Shown one piece after another: positions 46,137 through 57,239 of a DNA stretch of 64,000 nucleotides. Location: NCBI GenBank assembly GCA_034359265.1, contig CP136895.1:42488001-42552000 (forward strand), read 5' to 3'. How positions within the stretch are numbered: the first letter of the stretch is position 1; every line of letters starts with the position of its first letter. Under the pieces are notes generated by a model. The model searched no databases. It was not told the DNA's origin and saw only the letters and a program-made list of their open reading frames with translations. This stretch comes from Canna indica (taxonomy: Eukaryota > Streptophyta > Magnoliopsida > Zingiberales > Cannaceae). The position numbers and the translations under genes were made by a program.

Positions 46137-48252
46137 ACTTAGGACACACTTTAGAGAACAGATTCGGGTTAGATACATTAGTTTCGGGCATAACAGTAAG
46201 CTAAACAAAACCCTAATGTTGGTTATCTAAATTTTAATTGCATAATTAAAATTGGGCAAAGGGTCAGCATAATCTGTTATGAACCAACAAAGTTCATGCA
46301 TGAAATAAAACCACACGGGTTATGACATTACGGGTCTAGGAGTTGGGGTCGGGTATTAGAGTGTTGAGACGCTTCCCAATAAGGACACCCCTAAGACACC
46401 ATAGCAGAGACTTGACTTACGTCATGTTGCGTCATATCTTTATGAATGGCGGAGAGGCTCGTTGAGGAGCCAGATTGTGGGCTAGGCCCGGGAGATTGGA
46501 TGACTAATTCCCAATTTGGGGAACAAGTTCGGTTGAGCAATTCCCGATTGTTCTAGTTTGGCCTCATGGGATAAGTTCGAAGGGTCTACCCGATTATCTC
46601 CGAGGTGGTTTTAAAGAATACGTTCAGATGGCCTGACCGATTATTCCTGTGATATCCTAAAGGGGTAAGTTCGGAGGGCCTACCCGATTACCCCTGTGAT
46701 ATCTTAAAGGTGCAAGTTTGGATGGTCGAATTCTGATTGTCCCTTCGCATCTCGTGAAGCAAGTTCGGATGGCCTTCCCGATTGCTCCCGAGTTTCTTTA
46801 TACTGGGATAAGTTCGGAGGGCCTTCTCGATTATCCCAGTATGTGTTGTTGCCTTAGGGCATGGTAGGCTTAGGCTTGTTGATCATCACCGTTTGGGTGT
46901 TGTATGCTTTAGGGCATGTGGTGGTCAGATTGCCTCATAGCTAATCATCCCTTTGTGACTTTCTTCCTGTAGAGATAGATGTTATGATGTTGCTTATCTC
47001 TGTGTTGTTTTATTGTGGAGGTTGGTAGAACCGCTCACTGAGTTCTTTGAACTCACTCGTTGCCGTTGTTTTTGTTTTGCAGAGTCTGACCGGTGAGGTG
47101 GGCTGGAGCACTAGGCGTGGCTAGAGAGCATAGGAGCCACATGATCTCATAACAGTCTTAGTTATGGGTCGTAGTCGAGTCTGTAGTAATTGTCATGCAC
47201 TTGTGTTTTAGTATTTTGGAGTTGTAGTCACGTGGGGACATTAATGTTTTCATTTAGATTTTATTTAAATATCAGTATTATTGCTCTTTGATTCATTTTA
47301 TTCTTCAATCGAGCTTTCTGATTAAAATTATATTGTTTAATGAAATCTATTTTTGTTTCTCTATAGAAATAAAACTGTTGTTCTTTCTGCTATCTTTTGT
47401 GAATTGACATGTGTATGGGTTAGGCTGCGAGGTATAGACACGCATACCCTGGCCGATCACGTGACCCTGAATTTGGGGTGTGACAATTAATTTTGAATTA
47501 ATTATAAATACATTAAATATAAATTATTGTCTTAGAGGCAAACCCCAGAATTTTAATTCCGATGAGAGGATTTAAAAGGGGTGGTCAACCATGGGGGCCA
47601 CCTACTCACCTTATAAATAGATGACCTAACCTCCTTTGAGAGGGGTTAAGCAAATTGGGTAGAGATCTTGGAGAGGAGCAAATGCTTGGATTCTTGAGAA
47701 GTTTCTTGAACACCAAGACTCCAAAGAGCTCCTCTTGATATCCATTGGTGGCCGGCCATCAAGCTCCTCATTCCCGGGTTTGTGAAGACGATTTGGAGGT
47801 CTCTTCCTCTTGGGTGTATCATATCCTTCATCTTCTTGGAGGAGTCGAAGGATGACAACGAGGTATTCCTTCATCTTTCTCCTTGTTCTGTGGTTTTCTC
47901 ATCCTCTCTTCCTCCCTTTTGGTGCTTGGTTCTTGGTGGAAGGGCCGGTTTCACCTAGGTGCATTTTGGGGTTGAGTTTCCCTCTCCTTTGAGCCACAAC
48001 GGGTCTTGGTGTTCGCTGTCCCTTGGTTGTGAGGCATTTGGTGTGGACCTTCCATTGGAGGACGTGCGCTTATATGTCTTGAAATAGGAATAGGAGCAGT
48101 CTTACCATCCGCGGTATTAGGTAGATCATCTCCTTCTACTCGTAGATTGAATTCCTTAAAGATTGCTAAAGTTGATCGCTGGTTTTGGGATGGTTTGTAT
48201 TTTTTTTAAATCGTTTTTTTCGCTATGCTTCTTCTTCCATCCCAACACCAAG

Positions 48253-49101
48253 AACCCAACAAGGTCTCTGTTATAGGAGTGGAGCGAAGCCTCTGCTAGT
48301 TGTATCTTCATAATGTTGAGTAGAATAGGATGTCGGCTCAGCCACCCTAGCCCACCAGGACTTTCTTGACAATGAAATTGCCAGCAATTACAGAAATGAC
48401 AATAAGGTCGTGCAAATTTTTATCAATCCCCTAGAAATCAGATTCATAGAATGATGGCTCGGAGTAGCTTCATCTTGGTCGAGCTCGTCTCACCTCCTCC
48501 CACAAATCCTCCAGCTTTGTGGTCAATGACTCTGCGTATTTCAATGCTTGGGTGGCCAGCTCTAATGCCACTTTGGTTGCCCCCAACATTCCTTGGGGGT
48601 GGCGTTCTGCTCGGACTTTGGCGTTGGGAGTCGTAGTCCTACAGATCTCGACTATGGCTTCTCAAGTGACTGATGTAGTAGTCGAGGCGGCCTTCCCGTA
48701 TCAAGCTCTAGATCTGGTCTTTAAGCATCACACTCTTCGATGGTGTGCCTGTAGGTGGGATGGAACTTGCACTTCTTACTTATGTCGGCATTAGGCGGGG
48801 ATTTCTATTTTCCCGTGTCATTGGGATACCTGAGCAGTTGCATGTTGTAAATCTCCCCAAAAATAGTTTCCCTCTTGGTGTTCAGCGGGGTGTGTTGCCA
48901 TATCTGGGCTAGGTCCAAATGATGACCTCCCTCTTTTGTTGTTATCCTACTTACGGTGATCACAGTCTTCACCATTTTTATCGAGTTTTTTTGGCTTTCT
49001 TGTCTTTGAGAGTGTCTTTGTCGGTCTACCTGTCGGCCTTTTTGATCTCTCTAAGTTCTTCCATCTCCATATAGCATACCGCTCATTCTCGGAACTCAGC
49101 C
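48253..49101 (-). pseudogene. Tat-like element: gag C-terminus and protease start
   Basis: Reading leftwards from 49101: AEFRE, CYMEMEELREIKKADR, KDKKAKK (basic linker), then LLRYPNDTGK and a C-x2-H-x4-H-x4-C knuckle, CKFHPTYRHTIEEC (about 48730-48785), typical of Tat/Retand Gag. Protease sequence follows: LIVISVIAGNFIVKKVLV and ADILFYSTL, with the expected D-S-G replaced. Several stops and frame changes. It is cut at 48252 by copia-type LTR copy B and on the right at 49101 by gag-only element sequence. About 80 residues between this part and the gag N-terminus at 57240 are missing. Confidence 0.78.
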
Positions 49102-49159
49102 ATGCTTTAAATGAATATATTTTCTTAAGGATGTTTGTCATCATCAAAAAGGGGGAGAT
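49102..49159 (+). other. 58-bp relic of gag-only internal 3' end, left of the copy 3 5' LTR
   Basis: atgctttaaatgaatatatt...catcaaaaagggggagat matches 55775-55832, the last bases before the copy 3 3' LTR, including the polypurine tract. It sits where target DNA should be. So the LTR at 49160 was once preceded by another internal region: a tandem LTR-internal-LTR-internal-LTR array whose left part was deleted. Confidence 0.85.
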
Positions 49160-50615
49160 TGTTGGCTTTAGGTTTTCAACCTTGGTCTTAATCTCGGTTT
49201 TGATGATAACAAACATGGGACTAATGATTTCATTGAGTATATCTTCAGGTTCCATATCAGTAGCGTTCGATGTCCTCGATCGAAAAAATTGAAGAAATCG
49301 ATAAATCGGAAGGACATTGATCGTCGCACTCGGGTTAATCGCGGAAACTTCTCGAAGATCGATGAGTGCACCAAAGTCGCATCGGACGAGATCAAATATC
49401 ACATGGAAAGCTCTCCGAGATGATGCTCGTTGAAAGCCGAAACCCAGAAACGAAGCGTGGAAGAAAATAGGCTGAAAAATAGATCTCAACCCATGTTCGG
49501 TCGATCAGGCGGTTGACCAAATAGGGTAAGAAAAATGGCACTAGCCATTTTGGTTGATCGAACACTGCCGAAAATAGGCAGTGGGCACTTCGGTCGACTA
49601 GTCGGTCGACCGACAGAGGCTGGTTTTGGGCAGTAGCCCTATCGATCGACCGAAGTAAAAAATCGTACAGCGCGCGATCTTGGCTTCCCTGCGTCGATCG
49701 ATCGATGGGTCGACCGGATTGAGGGAATAAATAGTCACGTCTGGGCGGTCGACCCATCGATCGATCGACCACAGACAGAAAGTGACCGACCAATCGATCG
49801 GCAGCTTGCAATAGATAGAAAACTATTCGTTGAGCTGTCGTTTATTCAGCAGGGTATAAATACACCATCAAATACTTCTTTTAATCTTCTTCCCTTCATC
49901 TGACAGATTTTATTGAGCATTTAAGAAGAGATTTAAGCCTTCCAAAGATCGATTGCAGCGCGCTTTGTTCTTATGTCGAGTTCGTCTTCAAGCGCCAATT
50001 GCTCCTCAACTCGGCTTCGACTCAAAGCACATTCACTGGCGAGTTGGAGGCTACAAGGCTTGGAAAAGAGTAGATAATCTTGGTTTTATCTTAAGCTCTT
50101 TTTGCTTGTATTTTTAACTGTTAATTTATCGTTTCTTTTAAGTTAAGTTTGTAAGACCTAGGCTATTAGGTCTTGTGGGTATAAGTGGTTACCTGGTGTT
50201 AGGTGTAAAGCCACTTTTGTAAAATTAGTTGTTACTAGGATTAGTCAAGTTGTCCCTTAGGGTTGAGCTGAAAGAGTGCTCTCGATAAGAAGGCGGAGAC
50301 TTTCGGGTGTGGAAGTACCTTAGGTCGAGAGTGCGACTCTTCGAGTGAAAAAGTCCTCTGTGTAAGGGAAACCGAATTAATCTAGTAAAACTAGTTTGGA
50401 AATCCTAAGCGGGGTGCTTAGGTAGTGGAGTAGGCATTGGGGCCGAACCACTATTTATTATTGCTTGTGCTTAATTATTTATATCGCTTCCGCATCAAAT
50501 CGTAAGATTGCAAATTGCCTAAATGAATTAAAGAAACGATTAAATTGGAATTTAGGCTAATCAATTTAGTTAACACACTATTCACCCCCTCTCTAGTGTC
50601 GCCATTTCGCTTTCA
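49160..50615 (+). repeat. 5' LTR of gag-only element copy 3
   Basis: 1,456 bases, TGTTGGCTTTAGG...TTTCA. U3 contains a dense GGTCGACC/GATCGATCGACC stretch (49555-49800). TATAAATA lies at 49855-49862. U5 has the conserved aggtagtggagtaggcattg block. A Gly/Ser-poor ORF on the - strand (48947-49489) crosses the LTR border and is spurious. Confidence 0.9.
49855..49862 (+). promoter_or_regulatory. TATA box in copy 3 5' LTR
   Basis: TATAAATA after the palindrome-rich U3 stretch; the equivalent box is at 56514-56521 in the 3' LTR and, reversed, at 63601-63608. Confidence 0.7.
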
Positions 50616-50617
50616 AT

Positions 50618-50628
50618 TGGTATTAGAG
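50618..50628 (+). promoter_or_regulatory. Primer binding site of gag-only copy 3
   Basis: TGGTATTAGAG, one mismatch to the initiator tRNA-Met complement TGGTATCAGAG, two bases after the LTR end. Confidence 0.85.
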
Positions 50629-50682
50629 TAGGTCGTAGATTATGATTTCACCATCCCTTCTACAATTTGTCTCGATCTTGAA

Positions 50683-52111
50683 ATGGATCTAGAGTCGGTA
50701 GCATCTACACTTCCTAGTTTCGATGACTCAAACTTTGGTCTTTGGAAATATAGGATGTACACTTATTTAAAGACTAAAGGTTTTGGTGTCTTTAACATGC
50801 TACATTGGGAATTCATTGAACCTAAGGTTGATATGCATGCTTGGAGCGAAATGGATAAGAAAATATTTAAGTATAATGGAGATGTCATGAATTATATTCT
50901 TTGCACATTACCAAATGGCATCCTAGATAAAGTCATGCATTGCTCTTCGGCTTATGACTTATGGGCCACTTTAAATGTTTTATATGATTATGACAAAACC
51001 GAAGAGATTGACACTTTTAATGAAGGTGGTGATGACAATGGTCACTCACGTATTACTAATCTTGGTTTTGATGCCCATAGCTCTTCTAGTCAAAGAAGTA
51101 GCACCAAGAGCCGAAAAAGAAAGGTAAAATGTCATGCTTGCAAAGAAAATAGGCATGTAAAGAAAAATTACCCAAGCTTGAAGAATAAAGCAAGGAAGAG
51201 GTCAAGTGCTTCCACCTCCACCTCTCACTCATTTGAAGCACCCTCTAGCAATGATTATGAAGTCACTTCTAAAGTTTGCCTCATGGATGTTAATGGTGAG
51301 GTACACTCTTCTCCTTCTAGTCATGCTGATGATAATAACAATGCTAGCTCTACTAGTTCTCTTGACATATCATATAATGAGTTAGTAGATGAATACAAGA
51401 AAATATGTCTTGCTTGTTAAAAACGATAATGAGAATAAAAGATTGAAGGAAGATAATATAAGGCTTAACTCTCATGTGGATGAATTAAAACTAGAAAATG
51501 AGAGAATGAAATCTTGTTCTTTTGATTTTTCCCATGATAGGCTAAAACTTGAGCTTAAGGACATAAAGCTTAAGAATGAAAGTTTGAAACTTGAGAATTC
51601 AAAAATTATAAGTCAAAACAACAATTTGAAATCTCAATCTAAAGCCTTATATCAATGTCTTGATTTATTAAAAAAGGAGGTTGTGTCCTTAAATAAGAAA
51701 GTAAATGAATTGAAAAATGTTTCATTTCCTAATAACACAAGAATGAAAAATATTTATATAAAGAATGTCAATGTCCATCATGTTCAAAATACTAAGCATT
51801 CTACCATTAAACCTCATGTTCAAAAGAAGATTGTTTCCGTTAAGAATGCCCATGTTCATCATCCTCCTCATGTTAGGCATTCTAAAAATAAATCTCATGT
51901 CCATGTTAAAAGTGAAAAGAAAAAGTTTCATGGACATTGTTTTTATTGTGGTATATATGGTCACGCTATTCATGAATGTGCATTCAAAAGAAATCCAAGT
52001 GTTGCTAAGACACTTTGGATTCCTAGGACATCTAACCCCCAAGGACCCAAAGCCATTTGGGTACCAAATATTTCATCTTCTGTTGTAGGGGGAGCTACCA
52101 CACAAGGGTGA
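50683..52111 (+). pseudogene. Copia-type Gag, copy 3, near complete with one frameshift
   Basis: Frame 1 (50683-51420): MDLESVASTLPSFDDSNFGL start, UBN2/DUF4219-type Gag domain (residues about 15-110), zinc knuckle CHACKENRHVKKNY with Tyr for the last Cys, Ser-rich linker. A shift at about 51400 moves to frame 2 (to 52111): long coiled coil (LKLENERMKSCS, LKLENSKIIS), His/Lys-rich linker, intact second knuckle HCFYCGIYGHAIHECAF, tail GPKAIWVPNISSSV. Together about 470 residues. Here there is no stop at the ENEDLK site seen in copies 1 and 2. The ATG at 50683 lies 67 bases after the LTR. Confidence 0.85.
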
Positions 52112-55100
52112 AAGATTGATGACGTGCTAAAGTTGACCAAAGAGTTGAATGAAGAATCCTTTTATGGTTGCAACTTCAAGCTTTCACCTAGATGCCCTTG
52201 GTAAAATTGGCATCAAATATTTTGGTATCATCTCCTTACTTTGGCTTGTTTTATTTAAGTTGGAGTTATGATACATGTTTAATTTGGATTATTTTTCTCC
52301 GCTCTTGATAAGAGTCTTTTGAAAAATGATTTTGATTTTTGATTTCCCGATCTCTTCGGAGACCTAGGTGGCCTGTAATGGGTCTAAGCGACCTTGCAGT
52401 TCTAAATCGTAGGCTAATTGTGGCTTTCGATTTTCAACCAATAGGAAGGGTTGGAGATCTATTTTTCAAACAGTTTATATTTTGAGATCTCTTAATTTGT
52501 TTCAGATTCACGATAACTTACTTTGAAACGAATTTCAAACTATTTAGCAAAGTGGACTTTGAAAATGATATTTGAATCTCTTTGCTTTTTGGTTTGGTTA
52601 GCTTGCTAAGTAGCTATATTTTCACTAAAATATTAATGTAGCTTACTTGCAAGTTATAAGTATTTTAGGAAAGCTAATTAGGAAGAAAAAGATTAGTTTG
52701 GCAAATTTTCATGAATTAGGTATAACTTTGATAAATCCAAAATCTTAGTGTTATACCTCAATGTTTAAGCTTAAATTATGTCTCTATACTCATAATTAGG
52801 ATTGCATGTTTAAACTCTTGAATTTTCATGAGTATGTAGAATATTAGCACTTAGGCAAATTTCATCCAATGAAACTTGCTCTAGGTTAACACTTATCATA
52901 AGAGACATTACTATAAGACCAAACTAGTTAAACTTGTTTAGGGACCTTATTCCTCAAATGATTCACATCTTAAGATCCCTTAGATTCATTTTGATATTAT
53001 GGTGAAATATTTCATTTAAAATGAATCTCTACTATCTAGCATAAGTTGAATTATCTTTTAAATGAAACTTTGCATTGAACTTTGCTATGTAGTAAGTTAG
53101 CTTGCTAAGTTGACATATTATTTCATTATTATACTAATGAAGTCTACTTGCAAGTTAAGAATTGGAAGGATATGCTATCCAAAAGACAAATGAAAAAGTT
53201 TGGGAAAATTTTCAGAAATAAGGTATGATTTAGTTTTACAAAAATTTTAGTTAATTCTTGAATTTTCATATTTAATGATGTCTCTATACTCATGATTGAT
53301 GTTGCATGATGAATATATGAAATTTCATGAGTAGGTAAAAGTTTGATAACTTAGGCAATTTCATGACATCCTGATTGAATGAAATTTGCTCTAGATTAAA
53401 ATTCATATTAGAGACCTCATTTTGAGTTAGTGGTTGTCAAACATGTTTAGATATAAATATCACTTGAGTCTAGGTGTTTAAAAATGAAAATTCATGTCTA
53501 GACGAACAATGTGATAACTATATCACTTTAGAGGACTTGAACTTGAAAAGTTTGACCCAAGTCAACAGATTGACTTGGACACTTCATTTTTAAGTCCAAA
53601 CCTCATAAACATGTTTAGATTTACTCATGTTAGGTATCCATAAGTTTAAGTTTGAAAAATCATGAGTAAATGTTAAGTGATTTCTCTATGCTCATGATTA
53701 AAATCATGAGTAAATATAATACTCTAGAATATTTATGCTTAAGTGATTTCTCTATGCTCATGATTTATTATGCATGATAAATATTTGAATACTCATGAGT
53801 AAGAAAAATCTTGATAACTTAGTTCATTTCATGATATCATGATATTTTATGAAATTGAACTAGGTTAATACCTTTCTTTGGAGACTTCATCTCAAGTTGA
53901 AAATTTGATGAACATGTTGATGTGTGTTAATGATTAGTTGTCATTTGCTTAAAATTGAAAATTCATAAAAGATTGAGCAAATTAAAAACTAAGTCAATTT
54001 AGAGGACTTAAGCTTGAGAAGTTTGACCCAATTCAACAAATTGACTTGAATATTTCATTTTAAGTCCAAAACTTCATAAACATGTTTAAGAATAGGTATG
54101 ACATGTTTCCATGCATTTAGAATGAAAAATTAATATGGATATGAATAAAATGACAATAGAGGTCAATTCATGAAAATCTCTTTTGAACCAAGTTGACCCA
54201 AGTCAACAGGTTGACTTAAAGGTCTCATTTTCAATTCATATTTGAGGAACATGTTTAAATTTACTCATGTTAGGTAACCTTAGGTTCAAATCTGAAAAAT
54301 CATGAGTAAATGTTAAGATTGAAACTTAGCAAGTTTCTTAAAAACTAGTTTAGTTTTGAATGAAACCATGCTAGGTTGATATCTTGACTTAAGGACATAA
54401 TTTTCATTTCAAATTTGACATATACTCTTTACTTGACCATCATGTGGTGTCATGAAAGTTTGAAAAAAAATTGAATAAGTTTTAAGAATAACTGAAAATT
54501 ACAAAAATATCATTTCAACCTATAATTTGTATCAATTTTAGTTATTTCTAAAAAAATATAAAAAATTAATTTTTAAATGATTCTTGAAACTACACTTTCA
54601 TTGAAAAATCTAGTATGTTGTGTAAAAAATTCAAAAAGTTTTTTCAAGAATCTAATTTATAATGAAATTTTGAAGTTGGTCTTAAAAAATACAAAGTATC
54701 ATCTTATTTGAAATATCAATCTTTTCGATATTTTGATCTTTCCTCGGAAACCTCTAATGAAAGTTTATGCATACCATTTTAATTATGTTTCTAATATCAT
54801 TCACACCATTGATTGAGTAAAATCATTTCTAGGAATGATAGCTAAAAATATCTAGTATTTTTATTAAAATCAATATAGGATGAAAAATGATCCTTGAAAA
54901 TTCTTTTGAGTTCAAACTTTATTTATGCATTTCGAATGACCATTCAGTATTTGGTATCAAAAAATTTCATAAAAAAATGGTACCAAAGTTTTTCATCGAA
55001 AGTATGATTTTGTATAAACTTAAAAGCTTGATTTTTGAATACTTAAGGTATAGGTTGACCTTAGACAACAAAGTGAATTAAAAATTTCATCTTAAGCTCA

Positions 55101-55832
55101 AACTTGATTCATGGACTTAGATTTCCTCATGTTTGATATCTAGATGCCTAAGTTTTTTTTTTGTTTTAAAAAAAAAACATGAGTAGATAGCAAAACATTG
55201 AGACTTAACATTTTCATATCTTTCATGCTTATTTCAAATGAAAACATGCTAAGTTCATATTTGATTAAATGACATTAGTTTCTCTTCAAACTTGATATAC
55301 ATATTTTACATGACTATATCTTTGCACTTTGAAAGTTTGAATGAAACAAAAAAATATCATGAAAAAGATATGAGTACATTCATACTTGAATGCATACATG
55401 ATTTGGTTTTGAATTGTATCTATCCTTCTTTTCTATCATGTATGATTTATTGTTTCATATCAAATATTGTTTTTCCATCCCTTTGGTTGATATTTACATG
55501 TTTCATGAAAAATACTCCTTAGAGTCTCAACCTCATGAAAAAATATTTGTGTTTCATCCTTTTGACTAGAATGACCTTTCTTGCCATTTTTGATTGATGT
55601 CAAAAAGGAGAGAAGAGTATAAGTAAAAAGGGGAGAAAAGTATAAGAAAATATAGGAGAAAACTATAGGTAAAAGGGAGCAAAATATAGGAATCCATGCA
55701 TATAGATAGGGGGAGTTTAATTATATAGATATGCATGTTGATAGGGGGCGATATCCCGTAGTTGATATCCTTCTATGCTTTAAATAAATATATTTTCTTA
55801 AGGATGTTTGTCATCATCAAAAAGGGAGAGAT
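52112..55832 (+). other. Non-coding internal region of gag-only element, copy 3
   Basis: 3.7 kb without a credible ORF. The degenerate repeat is clearest here: TTTGACCCAAGTCAACAGATTGACTT at 53551-53576, close variants at 54021-54046 and 54191-54216, each followed by a cattttaa-tcc-aa-ctt-aacatgttta-like tail and an atcatgagtaaatg word. It ends in several agggggag / gggagag purine runs (55620-55832). Similar to 1045-3682 and to the reverse of 18732-21744. Confidence 0.78.
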
Positions 55833-57239
55833 TGTTGGCTTTAGGTTTTCAACCTTGGTCATAATCTCGATTTTGATGATAACAAACATGGGACTAATGA
55901 TTTCATTGAGTATATATTTAGGTTTCATATCAGTAGCGTTTGATGTCCTCAATCGGAAAAATCAGAGAAATCGATAAATCGGAAGGACATTGATTATCGC
56001 GCTCGGGTTCATCGCTAAAACTTCTCGAAGATCGACGAGTGCACCAAAGCCGCATCTGACGAGCTCAAAGATAACATGGAAAGCTCTCCGAGATGATGCT
56101 CGTTGAAAGCCGGAACCTGGAAACGAATCGCAGAAGAAAATAGGCTAAAAAATAGATCTCAGCCTATGTTCGGTCGACTAGGCGGTCGACCAAATAGGGT
56201 AAGAAAAATGGCACCAGATTGAGGGAAAAATAGGCTAGTTTTGGGCAATAGCCCTATCGGTCGATTGATCGATCGACCGGAGTAAAATATCACGCAACGC
56301 GCGATCTTGGCTTCCCTGCGTCGATCGACCGATGGGTCGACCGAATTGAGGGAATGAATAGTTGCGTCTGGGCGGTCGACCCATCGGTCGATCGACCACA
56401 GACAGAAAGCGGCGGTCGATGTGAGCGGTCGATCGGTCGGTCGACCGACCAATCGACCGACAGCTTGCAACAGATAGAAAACTATTCGTTGAGCTGTCGT
56501 TTATTCAGTAGGGTATAAATACACCATCAAATACTTCTTTTAATCTTCTTCCCTTCATCTGACAGATTTTATTGAGCATTTAAGAAGGGATTTAAGCCTT
56601 CCAAAGATCGATTGCAGCGCGCTCTGTTCTTATGTCGAGTTCGTCTTCAAGCGCCAACTACTCCTCAACTCGGCTTCGACTCAAAGCACATTCACTGGCG
56701 AGTTGGAGGCTACAAGGCTTGGAAAAGAGTAGATAATCTTGGTTTTATCTTAAGCTCTTTTCGCTTGTATTTTTAACTGTTAATTTATCGTTTCTTTGAA
56801 GTTAAGTTTGTAAGACCTAGGCTATTAGGTCTTGTGGGTATAAGTGGTTACTTGGTGTTAGGTGTAAAACCACTTTTGTAAAATTAGTTGTTACTAGGAT
56901 TAGTCAAGTTGTCCCTTAGGGTTGAGGTGGAAGAGTGCTCTCGATAAGAAGGCAGAAATTTCTGGGTGTGGAAGTACCTTAGGTCGAGAGTGCGACTCTT
57001 CGAGTGAAAAAGTCCTCTATGTAAGGGAAACCGAATTAATCTAGTAAAATTAATTTGAAAATCCTAAGCGGGGTGCTTAGGTAGTGGAGTAGACATTGGA
57101 GTAAACATTGCTTCCACATCAAATCGTAAGATTACAAATTGCCTAAACGAATTAAGTAAATGTTTAAATTAGAATTTAGGCTAATCAATTTAGTTAGCAC
57201 ACTATTCACCCCCCCTCTAGTGTCGTCATTTCGCTTTCA
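55833..57239 (+). repeat. 3' LTR of gag-only element copy 3
   Basis: 1,407 bases; same landmarks as the 5' LTR with small indels (for example part of the 49555-49620 segment and a stretch near 57095 are missing) and substitutions. TATAAATA at 56514-56521. GGTCGACC stretch at 56165-56465. Confidence 0.9.

Larger units (their letters stand above)
31001..47485 (+). mobile_element. Full-length Ty3/gypsy chromovirus (Tekay/Del-like), TSD ATTAA
   Basis: LTRs TGTAATATCC...GTGACA at 31001-39618 and 44519-47485, with ATTAA on both sides (30996-31000 and 47486-47490). A PBS matches the tRNA-Met 3' end (39622-39633), a purine stretch precedes 44519 and a gag-pol reading lies between. The enzyme order protease, RT, RNase H, integrase, and the chromodomain-like tail, place it among chromoviruses; LTRs of nearly 3 kb fit Tekay/Del. 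Its coding capacity is destroyed by stops. The 5' LTR is split by CACTA-2. Confidence 0.93.
44519..47485 (+). repeat. 3' LTR of the chromovirus
   Basis: 2,967 bases, start TGTAATATCC, end GTGTGACA. TATAAAA at 44887-44893. Differs from the 5' LTR by a TA microsatellite (44536-44576), an insertion at 45959-46136 and many substitutions, so the element is not young. The repeat array lies at about 46500-46850. Confidence 0.93.
29629..48247 (+). mobile_element. Copia-type solo LTR, copy B, TSD CCAAG, split by a chromovirus
   Basis: Starts TGAAATAAATAGTGC at 29629 and ends CATCCCAACA at 48247; CCAAG flanks it at 29624-29628 and 48248-48252. Without the chromovirus it is about 2.1 kb. No PBS or ORF is attached, so it is a solo LTR. 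It matches copy A over most of its length but differs in the A+T-rich centre (30930-31000 plus 47486-47560). It sits in the protease region of the Tat-like element. Bases 47491-48247 contain no convincing gene. Confidence 0.88.
49160..57239 (+). mobile_element. Gag-only LTR retrotransposon, copy 3, complete internal region
   Basis: 5' LTR 49160-50615, PBS, gag in two frames (50683-52111), non-coding 52112-55832, purine tract, 3' LTR 55833-57239. 8,080 bases. No TSD: the left flank is gagat (internal relic) and the right is atgag. The right flank is the Tat-like gag. It is the best template for the family because nothing is nested in it. Confidence 0.92.
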
